A stretch of DNA of 63,015 nt from CAZOWM01 sp964583615 (GTDB taxonomy: Bacteria > Spirochaetota > B62-G9 > DRHN01), in contig CAZOWM010000020.1 in NCBI GenBank assembly GCA_964583615.1, forward strand, positions 1 to 63,015, in the 5' to 3' direction. The notes beneath the pieces were generated by a model. It saw nothing but the letters and a program-made list of their open reading frames with translations, made no database searches and was not told where the DNA came from. The position numbers and the translations under genes are program-made. Positions 17,335 through 26,406 of this stretch are shown piece after piece (the stretch's first letter is position 1; every line of letters starts with the position of its first letter).

Positions 17335-20003
17335 TGCTCGAATACCCTGCAGATATTGAAATAGGGACAGTACGTGCACTCTTCATGCTCATGCGCGAGA
17401 CCGAGCGGTCGTGCGCTGTTGAGGTCGTCGAGAAAATTTATGATGTGCATCTCAAACGCTTCGAGGTACTGCCCCATTTGCGAGGGCTCCACCACAACCT
17501 CCGTTCGGTTTCTCCCGGTGAGATCGTAATAACTCAGCCGGAGGAGATCCGCTTCGGGGTATATTTTTTTGAACATCAGTCCGTAAAACCCAAGCTGCAC
17601 CTCTTTGAAGCCCTTTGTCTCGAAGTGATCACCGCTGCCGGGCAGAGCCCCGGTCTTGTAGTCGATGATCTCATACCCGCCTGACGGCAGCAGGTCGACC
17701 CTGTCTATCCTGCCTCTGAGCGTGTATGTCGATTCCTTTCCTTCCACCTGCGCGGAGAGTTCGGTCTCCGCATACTCTGCACACACGCGGTATCCATGAG
17801 CGAACCGCTTTAGATCGTTTTCCAGAACCTGCCGCAGATTCGCGTGCAGTATCCGTTTGAGAAGCGCTTCCTCCTTGCTGTAAAACATCGGCTTTTCAAA
17901 ACAGCCGCGAAACAGTTCTTCAAACCTCTCGTCGTACTGTTTTTTGTCTCCGGGTGTTCGGTAAAGCTTAAAAAACAGTTCGTGAACCGTGCGCCCCACC
18001 TCGCTGAGCTCGATTTCCCTGCTCAAAACCTCCTCTTTTTCTATCCCGAGCACCCGTCTGATGTAGTATTTCGTCTCGCAGCGTTTCATGGTGTCGAGGT
18101 CGAGCCTTGAGAGCTGCAGTACGGGCGATTGAAAAAATGCAGGCTGTACGGGCAGCGCAGCTTTAGGGAAACAGTCTTCGTCCCCATTCTGATCCCCCTG
18201 ATAGCCTCCGCTTTCGCGGTCTCGGCAATTTCCTGTTCCGATTGGAAGAACGTATTCAGGATATTTTTTTTCAATCCCGTAAAGATCCTCGAAATAGTAT
18301 GTGTAGCGCGATTTCACATCCGTCTCCCCCGTCCTGTCATCGATCGACAGAAAACCCGTTCGATCCGACGCGTCGACAATCCTCTTCAGATAGTAGAACT
18401 GGAGGTCTTCGCGGTCCAGAAGTGTGGACAGCCCGAAGAGGCTTCTGACATTCGCGTTGAGCAGCGCGTCTTTTTCCCCCCTGAACGGAAAGAACCCCTC
18501 GTTGAAGCTCGGAACGTACACTCTTTTGAATGTGATTCCCCTCGTCTCCAGAAGCCCGATAATCTGAATCCCCTCCCTGTATATCCCCAAAACCGGGTAC
18601 CGTTTGTGAGCGAGAACTTCAAGCAGGATCTGGAGAGGGCGCTCAAAAACCTTTGGGGTAAACTGACAAAGCTTCATCGCTTCATTCAGTGCGATGTCTC
18701 TCACTGCATAGAAGTCGTAGGCCTTCTTGGATTTGAAAAGGGCAAAAAAATCATTCAACGCTTCGGAGAGCTCGTCAAAATCACCCGCCCCGTACATACG
18801 GTCGAGCTGTGAAAACCCCTCGAAGAGAAGGGGACTGCTTTTTATGAGGTGAGCATTCTTTCCTTTAAGGGTAAATATTCTCCCTTCGATGATCTGTTTT
18901 TCAAGCTTTTTGACATCCCTAGGTAAAAGACCGCAAAACGCCTCCCTGAAGAGCTCGTTTTTCGTGATCTCAATGAACACCCGTGTATCGCGGTCTTCCG
19001 TATAAAATGAGTTCACCAGCGAAAGGAATCCGTATATGGGGCTCTTTTTCACCTGCAGGCCTTCGGAATAATTCACCGGTATCCCGGCCCCAATGAGGGT
19101 ATCGTACAGCATTTCGCAGAACATCGAGTCTGCATTGATGACCGAAATCTCGCAGGGATCCACCCCTGATTCCAGATCATTTTCTACTTCTCCAAGCAGA
19201 GCCATAAGCTGTTCTGTTCGGGTGGGAAGCTCGAAAAAAGAGAGCGCGGGACGATTCACCTTCAGCCCGAACCCCTCGCCTGCCGTAAAACCGAGGATCT
19301 TTGAGAAGTCGTATTCATCCGTATCCTGATAGAGCACATCGAGTTTTCGTTCTATCACTTCGTACAGCCACTTCTCAAAAGCGGTCAGAGAAAGCGGAGA
19401 GACGACGATGATACGCTCATAGGGGGAAAAAAACCGCTCGATGTCGCCCTCACGGATGTCGCCGAGCAAAAAGCTCTGCGAGAAAACCCCGAGAGAAACC
19501 TGTTTTTCTTTGAAATGCGTAAAGAGGTCCTGAAAAATTTTGAAATGACGTGTAAACTCTCTGTACGCGCTCACCTCATCATGCGCAGGGAGGTGCCCGA
19601 TATCGAGCTTTTCCGCGTTGAGCTCGTCGAAGTTCCGAAAAATGTCTGAAGCGGTGAGTCTGAAAGTGCTGAATCTCTGCAGAAAATCCTCTCCGAACAG
19701 CTCTTCGATCCCCTCCGTTTCTCTGCACGCCTCGAAGAACATCGAAAGCTTCTCCGCCTCTCCTGCGCGCTGTTTTCCAGTGGAGGCTGCAAGTGTGCTC
19801 ATCAGCTGTGCGCTCGTGATCAGTGCAGGGGACAAAAGGCTTTCCGCTCCGCGGATGCTGAGAAGTGCGTGTGCGAAATAACTCTTGAAGCGTTCTGTGG
19901 GTGAAATGATGAGCGTGCGGTCCGAACCATACCCGCGTTCACCGAGATAACGGGCAGTGTATCTCGAAGGGTCGTCTGAAAATGAAAGCCGTACGGTCCT
20001 CAT
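17331..20003 (-). CDS. addB: AddB-type nuclease with Fe-S cluster
   Basis: This 890-residue partner of AddA has an N-terminal helicase-like region without a convincing P-loop and a C-terminal PD-(D/E)XK nuclease (GRIDRVDLLPSGGYEIIDYKTG, then KEVQLGFYGLMF). Four cysteines expected to hold a 4Fe-4S cluster are present: one in LDTMKRCETKYYIRR and three in ECTYCPYFNICRV near the end (C-x2-C-x5-C). This is the AddB arrangement. It overlaps the neighbouring genes on both sides by four bases, inside the yidD-to-addA operon. Confidence 0.87.
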   Translation of the reverse strand: MRTVRLSFSDDPSRYTARYLGERGYGSDRTLIISPTERFKSYFAHALLSIRGAESLLSPALITSAQLMSTLAASTGKQRAGEAEKLSMFFEACRETEGIEELFGEDFLQRFSTFRLTASDIFRNFDELNAEKLDIGHLPAHDEVSAYREFTRHFKIFQDLFTHFKEKQVSLGVFSQSFLLGDIREGDIERFFSPYERIIVVSPLSLTAFEKWLYEVIERKLDVLYQDTDEYDFSKILGFTAGEGFGLKVNRPALSFFELPTRTEQLMALLGEVENDLESGVDPCEISVINADSMFCEMLYDTLIGAGIPVNYSEGLQVKKSPIYGFLSLVNSFYTEDRDTRVFIEITKNELFREAFCGLLPRDVKKLEKQIIEGRIFTLKGKNAHLIKSSPLLFEGFSQLDRMYGAGDFDELSEALNDFFALFKSKKAYDFYAVRDIALNEAMKLCQFTPKVFERPLQILLEVLAHKRYPVLGIYREGIQIIGLLETRGITFKRVYVPSFNEGFFPFRGEKDALLNANVRSLFGLSTLLDREDLQFYYLKRIVDASDRTGFLSIDDRTGETDVKSRYTYYFEDLYGIEKKYPEYVLPIGTGNCRDRESGGYQGDQNGDEDCFPKAALPVQPAFFQSPVLQLSRLDLDTMKRCETKYYIRRVLGIEKEEVLSREIELSEVGRTVHELFFKLYRTPGDKKQYDERFEELFRGCFEKPMFYSKEEALLKRILHANLRQVLENDLKRFAHGYRVCAEYAETELSAQVEGKESTYTLRGRIDRVDLLPSGGYEIIDYKTGALPGSGDHFETKGFKEVQLGFYGLMFKKIYPEADLLRLSYYDLTGRNRTEVVVEPSQMGQYLEAFEMHIINFLDDLNSARPLGLAHEHEECTYCPYFNICRVFEQ

Positions 20004-20950
20004 AGTGTGCGCGCCTTAAAAAAACCGCCCGGATACCGCAAAATATATCCCTTCACAAAGGAGGCGGAAATTTGAAGCCAGTGAGTGACGCATTCGTCGA
20101 AGCGTTCAGGTGGCCTTATGTTTTTCAGGTCCGCTTCGAGCAGCTTGACCGGCCCGCGCTCCATTGAGCCGCCCCACAGGTGCCTGCATTCCCGGAAGAT
20201 CGGATAGAAGAGCCTTCGAATTCTTCTCGAGGCCCTAAGCAGGTCTTTTTTCAGATCACCGAACGCGAAAGGCTCCGCCCGCTCTATTGCGTTAATGAAC
20301 CGAGGGTCTCCACCCCAGAGACGGTACGCAATGTACCCCTCGAAATTCATGTGGTAGTTTTGTGCGGTAAAGTACAGTCTTTTCGGGCACAGCAGTTTCT
20401 TCAACGCGTACATTTCACTGAAGGGCTTTGCATGCACCGGTGTGAGGATATCCTCGATGTAGTGAATCGCTCGGGCTGAGAATCTGATTCCCCAGTAAGG
20501 GTCGTCTCTCCGGAATGCGGTCCGGGCCATTTCGGTGAAATAAACGGCACGGAGGTGCGCTACACCTGCGCGCAGGAAAAAAAGCCCGTACCGCAGGTGA
20601 CGGTACCCCTGGCTCCCGCCGGTAAGTTTTTGTAAGGGAGAAAGCTTCAGGTCATAATCCATTCCCCAGTCCGGCTCTGCTGAATACAGCGCGAGCACTT
20701 CGAGCCCCGGGACATACCCGTTGTCCGGGCGCGTGTATCGAACGAAATCCGCGTAGTACTCGTTCTCATCGTAGAGGGGATCCGCTCCGGTGACTGTCGG
20801 CCGTTTCCCTTCTCTCATTTCCGGAGGGAAGCATGCGTTGTAGGGGCCTTTGTCAACATCTCCATAGGAATATTGGGTAATTTTCACCATTTCGGGCTCG
20901 AACCCCACCGACCGCGCGCACATATATGTTAAAACATCGTGCGCAACCAT
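20000..20950 (-). CDS. S1/P1-nuclease or phospholipase C-like protein
   Basis: This 316-residue protein resembles the zinc-dependent phospholipase C / P1 nuclease superfamily. It starts with MVAHDVLTYMCARS and has WGIRFSARAIHYIEDILTPVHAKPF, then NYHMNFEGYIAYRLW. The His, Glu/Asp and HxxxD-like spacing of these segments matches the trinuclear zinc site. No signal peptide is present, though relatives are usually exported, so the N-terminus may have been recruited (the family's zinc-binding first residue is Trp or His after a signal cleavage). It overlaps addB by four bases and the upstream gene by TAATG. A role with AddAB in DNA turnover is conceivable but unproven. Confidence 0.6.
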   Translation of the reverse strand: MVAHDVLTYMCARSVGFEPEMVKITQYSYGDVDKGPYNACFPPEMREGKRPTVTGADPLYDENEYYADFVRYTRPDNGYVPGLEVLALYSAEPDWGMDYDLKLSPLQKLTGGSQGYRHLRYGLFFLRAGVAHLRAVYFTEMARTAFRRDDPYWGIRFSARAIHYIEDILTPVHAKPFSEMYALKKLLCPKRLYFTAQNYHMNFEGYIAYRLWGGDPRFINAIERAEPFAFGDLKKDLLRASRRIRRLFYPIFRECRHLWGGSMERGPVKLLEADLKNIRPPERFDECVTHWLQISASFVKGYILRYPGGFFKARTL

Positions 20951-21855
20951 TACAGTCCGATCTCCTTTCGAATAGTAATAACGTCCAGAGGTGGAACCGG
21001 AAGGAGTTTCAGCATGCGGTCCCTGCTTCCGAGAACCCTGCGCGCGTTTTCCTGCTGTACTGCATTGATCCCCCCGTACACATTGGAAATGTACAAAACT
21101 CCCTCCACGACCGAGAATACGCCTCCAAGCACTGCCATGTTCTCCTGAAAGGAAATAACCGCAAGAGAGGTAAACGCTGCGTTCAGTAGAAGGCTTCTGA
21201 TCCCGTCGGGAACCCTTCCCGCGTACATGTGCCCGAGCCCCGGAATAATTGAAAAAAGACCTCCGGCAACCGGGCTTTTTTTGCGGAAGCGCATGGCGGA
21301 AACGAGTTCTGACTCCAGCTCGGTATCAAGAGGGGAGACGGGAATCCTCCAGTTCTGAAGGTCAAGATACGCTTCTTCCCACTGGAGGTTGAAGATGTAT
21401 GCGGCCGTCGACATAAACTGGAGGTAGGATCCAAGCTCCGCACCCGTTTCGGGGCAAACCGTGCGCATGTGCTCGAGCCCTATTCGAAAATCTGTAAAGC
21501 GCTTCTGTCTGAAGAGGATATTCAAGCTGTGGAATTCCGCTTCGCACGCGAGGTCGCCCGTAGTCTCAAAATCCGCGGTTACGGAATCGGCAGAAATGGC
21601 GCCGAGAAGACCGAGCGCCCTCTCGTACTGCTGAAGCCGTGCATAGGAGAGTGAAAGAAGGAGCGTAATCTCGGGCGCACGCTCGTCCCCCCCGCTCGAG
21701 AAAATGTAGCGCTCCAGCTCGAGCACCGCGGACTCGTAGTTGCCTTTTTTGTACAGATAGATCCCAAAATCAGGAGCCGTCTCTGCTGACAGAAGCTGAA
21801 GAGGGATCAGCATGCACAATCCTGCGAAGAGAAGAAAGACCGCCTGTGATCTCAT
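20950..21855 (-). CDS. Exported TPR-like protein with C-terminal membrane hairpin
   Basis: This 301-residue protein starts with a signal peptide (residues 1-24, ending LLSAETA). A helical region follows with TPR-like repeats (DFGIYLYKKGNYESAVLELERY and related segments). Near residue 200 it has the segment SIIPGLGHMYAGRVPDGIRSLLLN and two hydrophobic stretches. The PGLGHMYAG segment recurs in small membrane proteins that neighbour yidD. The precise function is unknown. It overlaps yidD by ATGA and the nuclease-like gene by TAATG, so it is part of a tightly coupled operon. An envelope role with YidD is likely. Confidence 0.65.
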   Translation of the reverse strand: MRSQAVFLLFAGLCMLIPLQLLSAETAPDFGIYLYKKGNYESAVLELERYIFSSGGDERAPEITLLLSLSYARLQQYERALGLLGAISADSVTADFETTGDLACEAEFHSLNILFRQKRFTDFRIGLEHMRTVCPETGAELGSYLQFMSTAAYIFNLQWEEAYLDLQNWRIPVSPLDTELESELVSAMRFRKKSPVAGGLFSIIPGLGHMYAGRVPDGIRSLLLNAAFTSLAVISFQENMAVLGGVFSVVEGVLYISNVYGGINAVQQENARRVLGSRDRMLKLLPVPPLDVITIRKEIGL

Positions 21856-22247
21856 TTTTTCCCGCGTTCTCGCTGTTCGAGGATATGATTTTTTTCCACC
21901 GGATCACAAAACCTGTTCGTTTCAGGATCGTAGTCGTAGTATTTCATCGAGCTCTTCCCTTCACGGTACAAAATCCGGTCCACAGTCATCAAAGCCGCCC
22001 GGATGAAACCGTACTTTGAAAGAGCTGTTTTGAAATACTGAGAACAGGTGGGAGAAAACATACATTTTGCCCCGTCGAGGGAAGAGATGCGTCTCTGATA
22101 AAAAGACGTGACCTTCACCGCAAAATGCTCCGGCTCTCCGCTTCTCTCTTCTCCAACAAGGACCTCAAAAGCGTTTGTTTCTCCATGAAACATCTGCGGC
22201 ACAAACACCCCGGTGAGAAAAAAAAATATGAACAATCCGGTTCGCAT
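21852..22247 (-). CDS. yidD: YidD-like membrane protein insertion factor with exported N-terminus
   Basis: This 131-residue protein contains the YidD core: VTSFYQRRISSLDG, then CMFSPTCSQYFKTALSKYGFIRAALMTVDRILY with the paired cysteines. Ordinary YidD is about 70-85 residues, is cytoplasmic and aids YidC. Here a hydrophobic leader (residues 1-22) and a 35-residue spacer precede the core, so the domain may lie outside the inner membrane. I chose ATG 22247, which gives a clean leader; the longer frame to 22322 would add a second hydrophobic stretch. The site upstream is weak. It heads the operon that ends in addA. Confidence 0.8.
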   Translation of the reverse strand: MRTGLFIFFFLTGVFVPQMFHGETNAFEVLVGEERSGEPEHFAVKVTSFYQRRISSLDGAKCMFSPTCSQYFKTALSKYGFIRAALMTVDRILYREGKSSMKYYDYDPETNRFCDPVEKNHILEQRERGKK

Positions 22248-22304
22248 CACGTGAAAAAAACTATCAATATGGAGAAAAAAAATCAACTGAATCTCGCAAA
22301 AGAA

Positions 22305-22333
22305 TTGCAAATAGCCCTTCATTTAGGTACACT
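22305..22333 (+). promoter_or_regulatory. Sigma70-type promoter for the Crp-like gene
   Basis: TTGCAA, a 17-base spacer and TACACT (22328-22333) place the transcription start near 22340. This decides the start codon of the regulator gene: ATG 22353, with AGAGGAAAG in front, is inside the transcript. The larger upstream reading frame is not. Confidence 0.65.
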
Positions 22334-22352
22334 AATTATGAGAGGAAAGAAA

Positions 22353-22994
22353 ATGGAAAAAAGCACACTTTTTCAAAAATACGGTACTTTTATCGAGGCT
22401 GGACGAGTAATATTCAAAGAAGGCGAAGCCGGCGACACGATGTATATAATTCAGAGAGGGCGTGTGAAGATCACAAAGAAAGTCGTGGAAGTCGACAAGA
22501 TCCTCATGGTGCTTGAAAAGGGCGACTTTTTTGGAGAAATGGCCCTCATAAGACAGACGAAACGCACCGCAACCGCAACCGCGGTAGACGACTGTGAGCT
22601 GCTCACCTTCAACAGGAACAGTTTTCTCAACATGATCAGCAAAAACTCCAATATAGCGATGAACATAATCGAGACCCTCTGCCTCAGGCTGGAAAAGGCG
22701 GACAACCAGATCAGAGACCTCGCCAAGAAGGACCTCAAATCCCTCGTCATCAGCGCGCTCAATGACCTGAGAAGAACAGAACGGTCAAAAACCCAGGGAG
22801 AGCAGACCGCAAATATCCTGAAATATCAAGATGCCATCAAAAACATCGCACTCCAGATCAATTCCCAGGAAAAGGAAGTCGAATCGATCATTGACCGGCT
22901 CGTCGCATCCGGTTTTCTCTCCACAGACAAGAAAATCATACGTGTTCTGAAAATCGAAGAGCTCGATAAGCTGGCTGGTTATTTCAAGCGATAG
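22353..22994 (+). CDS. Crp/Fnr-like cyclic-nucleotide-binding regulator
   Basis: This 213-residue protein has a cNMP-binding beta-roll (FIEAGRVIFKEGEAGDTMYIIQRG, then GDFFGEMALIRQTKRTATATAV, with Glu and Arg of the phosphate-binding cassette). A long dimer helix and a C-terminal winged-helix-like region (residues 140-213) follow. The R-T-A pattern FFGEMALI...TKRTATA resembles nucleotide-binding members, so cAMP or another nucleotide is a likely ligand. The HTH is weakly conserved. It is divergent from yidD and lies 20 bases before the acetyltransferase gene, with which it may be co-transcribed. Confidence 0.85.
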   Translation: MEKSTLFQKYGTFIEAGRVIFKEGEAGDTMYIIQRGRVKITKKVVEVDKILMVLEKGDFFGEMALIRQTKRTATATAVDDCELLTFNRNSFLNMISKNSNIAMNIIETLCLRLEKADNQIRDLAKKDLKSLVISALNDLRRTERSKTQGEQTANILKYQDAIKNIALQINSQEKEVESIIDRLVASGFLSTDKKIIRVLKIEELDKLAGYFKR

Positions 22995-23014
22995 CCTCGA
23001 AAAAGAGCCTGCAA

Positions 23015-23506
23015 ATGCCTTTCCCCTGTTCATATGCCACGATGATCGAAAAGGACCTCGACGAAATCGCGAAGATCGAGCGTTCGGTCTTTTTGCATCC
23101 CTGGACAAAGGACTTCTTCAGGCTCATTATTTCAGATTTCAATAACTGCGTGCTCACCCTCAAGCTGGGAGACATCATCATCGGCTACGGCGGATACCAC
23201 CTTCTGAAAAAAGACTCATCTTTTCTGTTCTACGATAGACGGCACAAGAAAATCATTCACCTGATCAATATCGCGATCAAACCGCAGGAACAAAACCGGG
23301 GATACGGCACCTTTCTCATGAACACGCTTCTGTCCAAGGCGCGAGCCCAGAATGGGGAGTACTGCTATCTTGAGGTACGTCCCTCAAATGAGAAAGCGTT
23401 GGTTTTTTACAACCGGTGCGGGTTTTCCATCATCGGGATTATCGACAACTACTATCCCCGTGAAAAAGAAGACGCGATCGTCATGGGAAAACAGTTTCTC
23501 CACTGA
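23015..23506 (+). CDS. rimI: GNAT acetyltransferase, RimI-like
   Basis: This 163-residue protein has the acetyl-CoA-binding motif A of GNAT enzymes, IAIKPQEQNRGYGTFLMNTLL, and the C-terminal ALVFYNRCGFSIIGIIDNYY with EDAIVMGK. The pattern resembles RimI, which acetylates the N-terminus of ribosomal protein S18, but RimI-like proteins may act on other N-termini. ATG 23042 (MIEKDLDEI) would also give a normal RimI start; no strong ribosome site separates the two. It converges with the aldolase gene over a 30-base gap. Confidence 0.8.
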   Translation: MPFPCSYATMIEKDLDEIAKIERSVFLHPWTKDFFRLIISDFNNCVLTLKLGDIIIGYGGYHLLKKDSSFLFYDRRHKKIIHLINIAIKPQEQNRGYGTFLMNTLLSKARAQNGEYCYLEVRPSNEKALVFYNRCGFSIIGIIDNYYPREKEDAIVMGKQFLH

Positions 23507-23537
23507 ATCCATTTTTTTCGGTATTCGCGATACGAAT

Positions 23538-24587
23538 CTATGCGACGGTTATGTCCTTGTTGAGGTATACATCCTGAATGGCGTTCAGAAGCTTCGCGCC
23601 TTCATTCATCGGCCGCTGAAACGCCTTCCGTCCTGAGATGAGCCCCATTCCTCCTGCGCGTTTGTTTATCACGGCAGTCCGAACAGCCTGTGCGAAGTCA
23701 TCGTCTCCCGATGCCCCACCCGAATTGATCATGCCGGATCTGCCCATGAAGCAGCCGACCACCTGGTATCTCGTGAGATCGATCGGGTGCTCCGTTGTGA
23801 GTTCTGTGTAGACCTTTTCATCGGTCTTCCCGAACTTCAGTGCCTTGAACCCTCCGTTGCACTGCGCCTGCTTCTGCTTGATAATGTCCGCCTGGATTGT
23901 CACTCCGAGGTGATTGGCCTGGTTTGAGAGGTCTGCGGCAAGGTGATAGTCATTCTCTTTGGTTTTGAATGCATTGTTTCTCAGATAGGCCCAGAGCACG
24001 GTGAACATCCCCAGGCTGTGCGCGTACTCAAATGCCTGGCTGATTTCCTGAATCTGTCTGCTCGACTCTTCGGATCCATAGTACACCGTCGCACCCACGG
24101 CAACGGCACCCATGTTGAAGGCCTGGTCAACACTGGCAAAAAACACCTGATCAAACTTGTTGGGGTAGGTTAACAATTCATTGTGGTTTATCTTCACGAT
24201 AAACGGAATCTTGTGGGCGTATTTCCTTGACACCGATCCGAGCACTCCGAGTGTGGATGCAACGCCATTGCAATCCCCTTCAAGCGCGAGTTTGACGATG
24301 TTTTCAGGATCATAATAGATGGGGTTCGGTGCAAAAGCGCTGCTCGCAGAATGCTCTATTCCCTGATCGACCGGAAGAATAGAGAGATAACCCGTTTTCC
24401 CGAGTCTTCCATGGTCGTAAACGGCCTGCATATTTCTGAGCACGTTGGAGGGCCTGTCGTTGTATACGACAACCCTGTCTATGAAATCAGGCCCCGGCAG
24501 ATGGAGCTGCTCCTTTGGAACGGTTTTGCACTTGTATTCTAAAAGGTCGGACGCTTCATTACCCAACAGTTTCTCTACATCAATCAT
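23538..24587 (-). CDS. fbaB: Class I fructose-bisphosphate aldolase (FbaB type)
   Basis: This 349-residue protein matches the bacterial/archaeal class I aldolase family. Key segments are ILPVDQGIEHSASSAFAPNP, VATSTLGVLGS-like VASTLGVLGSVSRKYAHKIP, VKINHNELLTYP and the ADIIKQKQ segment, whose lysine fits the Schiff-base position. The C-terminus has GRSGMINSGGASG and GLISGRKAFQRP. It would cleave fructose 1,6-bisphosphate into DHAP and GAP without metal. The start has the strong site TAGGAGGAAAG. It stands alone between convergent rimI and divergent/upstream murG on the same strand. Confidence 0.93.
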   Translation of the reverse strand: MIDVEKLLGNEASDLLEYKCKTVPKEQLHLPGPDFIDRVVVYNDRPSNVLRNMQAVYDHGRLGKTGYLSILPVDQGIEHSASSAFAPNPIYYDPENIVKLALEGDCNGVASTLGVLGSVSRKYAHKIPFIVKINHNELLTYPNKFDQVFFASVDQAFNMGAVAVGATVYYGSEESSRQIQEISQAFEYAHSLGMFTVLWAYLRNNAFKTKENDYHLAADLSNQANHLGVTIQADIIKQKQAQCNGGFKALKFGKTDEKVYTELTTEHPIDLTRYQVVGCFMGRSGMINSGGASGDDDFAQAVRTAVINKRAGGMGLISGRKAFQRPMNEGAKLLNAIQDVYLNKDITVA

Positions 24588-24676
24588 TCTTTCCTCCTAA
24601 AAGCATGTGGTATATTTTTACTCAATATAATACATCATAGGGAAATTCAGAAGAATTTTTCCGTGCTGCCGTACGT

Positions 24677-25747
24677 TCAGGAGAGAAAGGATTCCAGAGT
24701 GTCGACGATTCTCTTCGCTGCATCCTGTGCACACAGGGACGCAGCATTCCTCCCCATGTCGTTCATACGGGAAGAATCTTGGAGAAGCATTCTTATGGTG
24801 GAGAGTAGGATCTCTCCGCTGAGCGTTTCGTCGTCGAGGACGACTGCCGCACCGTTTTCTTCGAAGTACCGTGCATTGTGCAGCTGTTCTCCCCTGCTCT
24901 TCGATTTCGGCAAAGGAACAAGAACCGCGGGTTTTTTCATGTATCCGATCTCGAAGAGTGCCCCGGCCCCTGATCGGGATACCACGATGTCAGCGGCGGC
25001 AAGCACGTCTCCCATCTCGTCACGGATGAACTCGAACGCGCGGTAGCGCGGGTCATTGATCTGTCCTCTTCTCCGCTTCCCCTCACCGCACTGGTGAACG
25101 AGATTGAAGGGGAGGTCAAACCGGTCTCTCATATCCCACGCAGCGCTGTTGAGTGATGACGCGCCGAGGCTTCCGCCCATCACGAGGACAACAGGAAGCG
25201 ATTCATGAAACCCCAAAAACGAGAGCCCGCGCACCCTCTCTCCCCTTGTGATCACATCCCGAATGGGGTTTCCCGTGAGCACGACGTTTTTATCCGGAAA
25301 ACAGGCCTCCGTCTTTTCCCAGGACACGCAGACAACCCTGGCAGACCGCGCGATGATTCTCGTCGCAAGCCCTGGAAGAATGTCACTTTCATGAGTAACC
25401 ACGGGAATGCGGAGCAGTCGGGCTGCACAGACAGGTGGAACTGCGACGAATCCGCCTTTTGAGAAAACAATGTCGGGCCTTAATTTCAGAAATAGAAAAA
25501 ATGACTGAAATACCCCAGCGCACACAAGAAATATGTCCAGGAAATTCCTCAGGGAGAAATACCTTCTCAGCTTTCCAGTGAGTATCCCGCAGTACCGAAC
25601 TCCAAGCCGTTCAGCCCACCCCTCTTCTTTCCCGCACTTTTCTCCCACCCAAACGATATTCTCACACCCACGCCTCTGCAGCTCTCCGATTACTGAAACA
25701 TTGGGAAATATGTGCCCGCCTGTTCCACCACCGGTTATCACGATCAT
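24677..25747 (-). CDS. murG: UDP-GlcNAc:undecaprenyl-pyrophosphoryl-MurNAc-pentapeptide GlcNAc transferase
   Basis: This 356-residue GT28 enzyme makes lipid II at the inner face of the cytoplasmic membrane. It has the N-terminal GGGTGGHIFP (residues 6-15), the KGGFVAVPPVCAARLL loop, VVLVMGGSLGASSLN, VVSRSGAGALFEIGYMKKPAVLVPLP and SRGEQLHNARYFEENGAAVVL. Length and motif order are those of MurG. It is not within a dcw cluster here: neighbours are the aldolase and, divergently, the adenosine-specific kinase. Confidence 0.95.
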   Translation of the reverse strand: MIVITGGGTGGHIFPNVSVIGELQRRGCENIVWVGEKCGKEEGWAERLGVRYCGILTGKLRRYFSLRNFLDIFLVCAGVFQSFFLFLKLRPDIVFSKGGFVAVPPVCAARLLRIPVVTHESDILPGLATRIIARSARVVCVSWEKTEACFPDKNVVLTGNPIRDVITRGERVRGLSFLGFHESLPVVLVMGGSLGASSLNSAAWDMRDRFDLPFNLVHQCGEGKRRRGQINDPRYRAFEFIRDEMGDVLAAADIVVSRSGAGALFEIGYMKKPAVLVPLPKSKSRGEQLHNARYFEENGAAVVLDDETLSGEILLSTIRMLLQDSSRMNDMGRNAASLCAQDAAKRIVDTLESFLS

Positions 25748-25822
25748 CCTTTTGCCCCCGCCTGTACAATACTGCTTTTTCCCCCGCCCTGAGTAGAAAA
25801 TTATTCTTTACGAACCCACCCA

Positions 25823-25851
25823 TTGAACATTTTTAAAAGTCCCCCTATAAT
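25823..25851 (+). promoter_or_regulatory. Strong sigma70-type promoter for the adenosine-specific kinase gene
   Basis: TTGAAC, a 17-base spacer and a perfect TATAAT (25846-25851) precede the gene by 25 bases; the ribosome site CGGAGGAAC follows. Spacing and boxes are near ideal. Confidence 0.75.
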
Positions 25852-25875
25852 AGTGAACAAAAACCGGAGGAACAA

Positions 25876-26358
25876 ATGGAACTTTTTTCAGTAAAGATCG
25901 ATGTCCCCGAAAACACAAACATCATCATCGGACAGACGCACTTCATCAAAAGTGTGGAGGACCTGTACGAGGCGGTTGTAAACACCTCGTCTCACATACA
26001 GTTCGGCATCGCTTTCAACGAGGCGTCAGGAGTGTGCCTGGTGAGAAAAGACGGGAATAACGAAGCTCTCATAAAAAATGCGGTGGATACCGCGCAGAAG
26101 ATCGGCGCCGGCCACGTGTTCGTCATTTTTCTCAGGGAGGGTTTTCCAATAAATATCCTTCCGTCGATCAGGGATACAAGAGAAGTGGTGCACCTGTTCT
26201 GTGCGACCGCAAACCCCGTCGAGGTCATTGTTGCAGAAACCGATCAGGGACGCGGCGTGCTCGGTGTGATCGACGGGTACGACCCCAAGGGCGTGGAAAG
26301 TGACGAAGACGTGAATGCCAGAAAAGAGCTTTTGCGAAAATTCGGGTACAAGCGATAA
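25876..26358 (+). CDS. Adenosine-specific kinase family protein (PF04008)
   Basis: This 160-residue protein matches the small adenosine-specific kinase family known from archaea and some bacteria. It has VDVPENTNIIIGQTHFIKSVEDLYEAV-like opening segments, IQFGIAFNEASGVCLVRKDGN, AGHVFVIFLREGFPINILPS and the ending GVLGVIDGYDPKGVESDEDV. No classical P-loop is present, in line with the family. The role would be phosphorylation of adenosine, but in vivo evidence is sparse. It is a single gene under a strong promoter; convergent with the SDR. Confidence 0.85.
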   Translation: MELFSVKIDVPENTNIIIGQTHFIKSVEDLYEAVVNTSSHIQFGIAFNEASGVCLVRKDGNNEALIKNAVDTAQKIGAGHVFVIFLREGFPINILPSIRDTREVVHLFCATANPVEVIVAETDQGRGVLGVIDGYDPKGVESDEDVNARKELLRKFGYKR

Positions 26359-26406
26359 ACGGGCATCCGCCTCGCTGAGCGTTTTTCCATCTGAAAACAG
26401 GACCGA

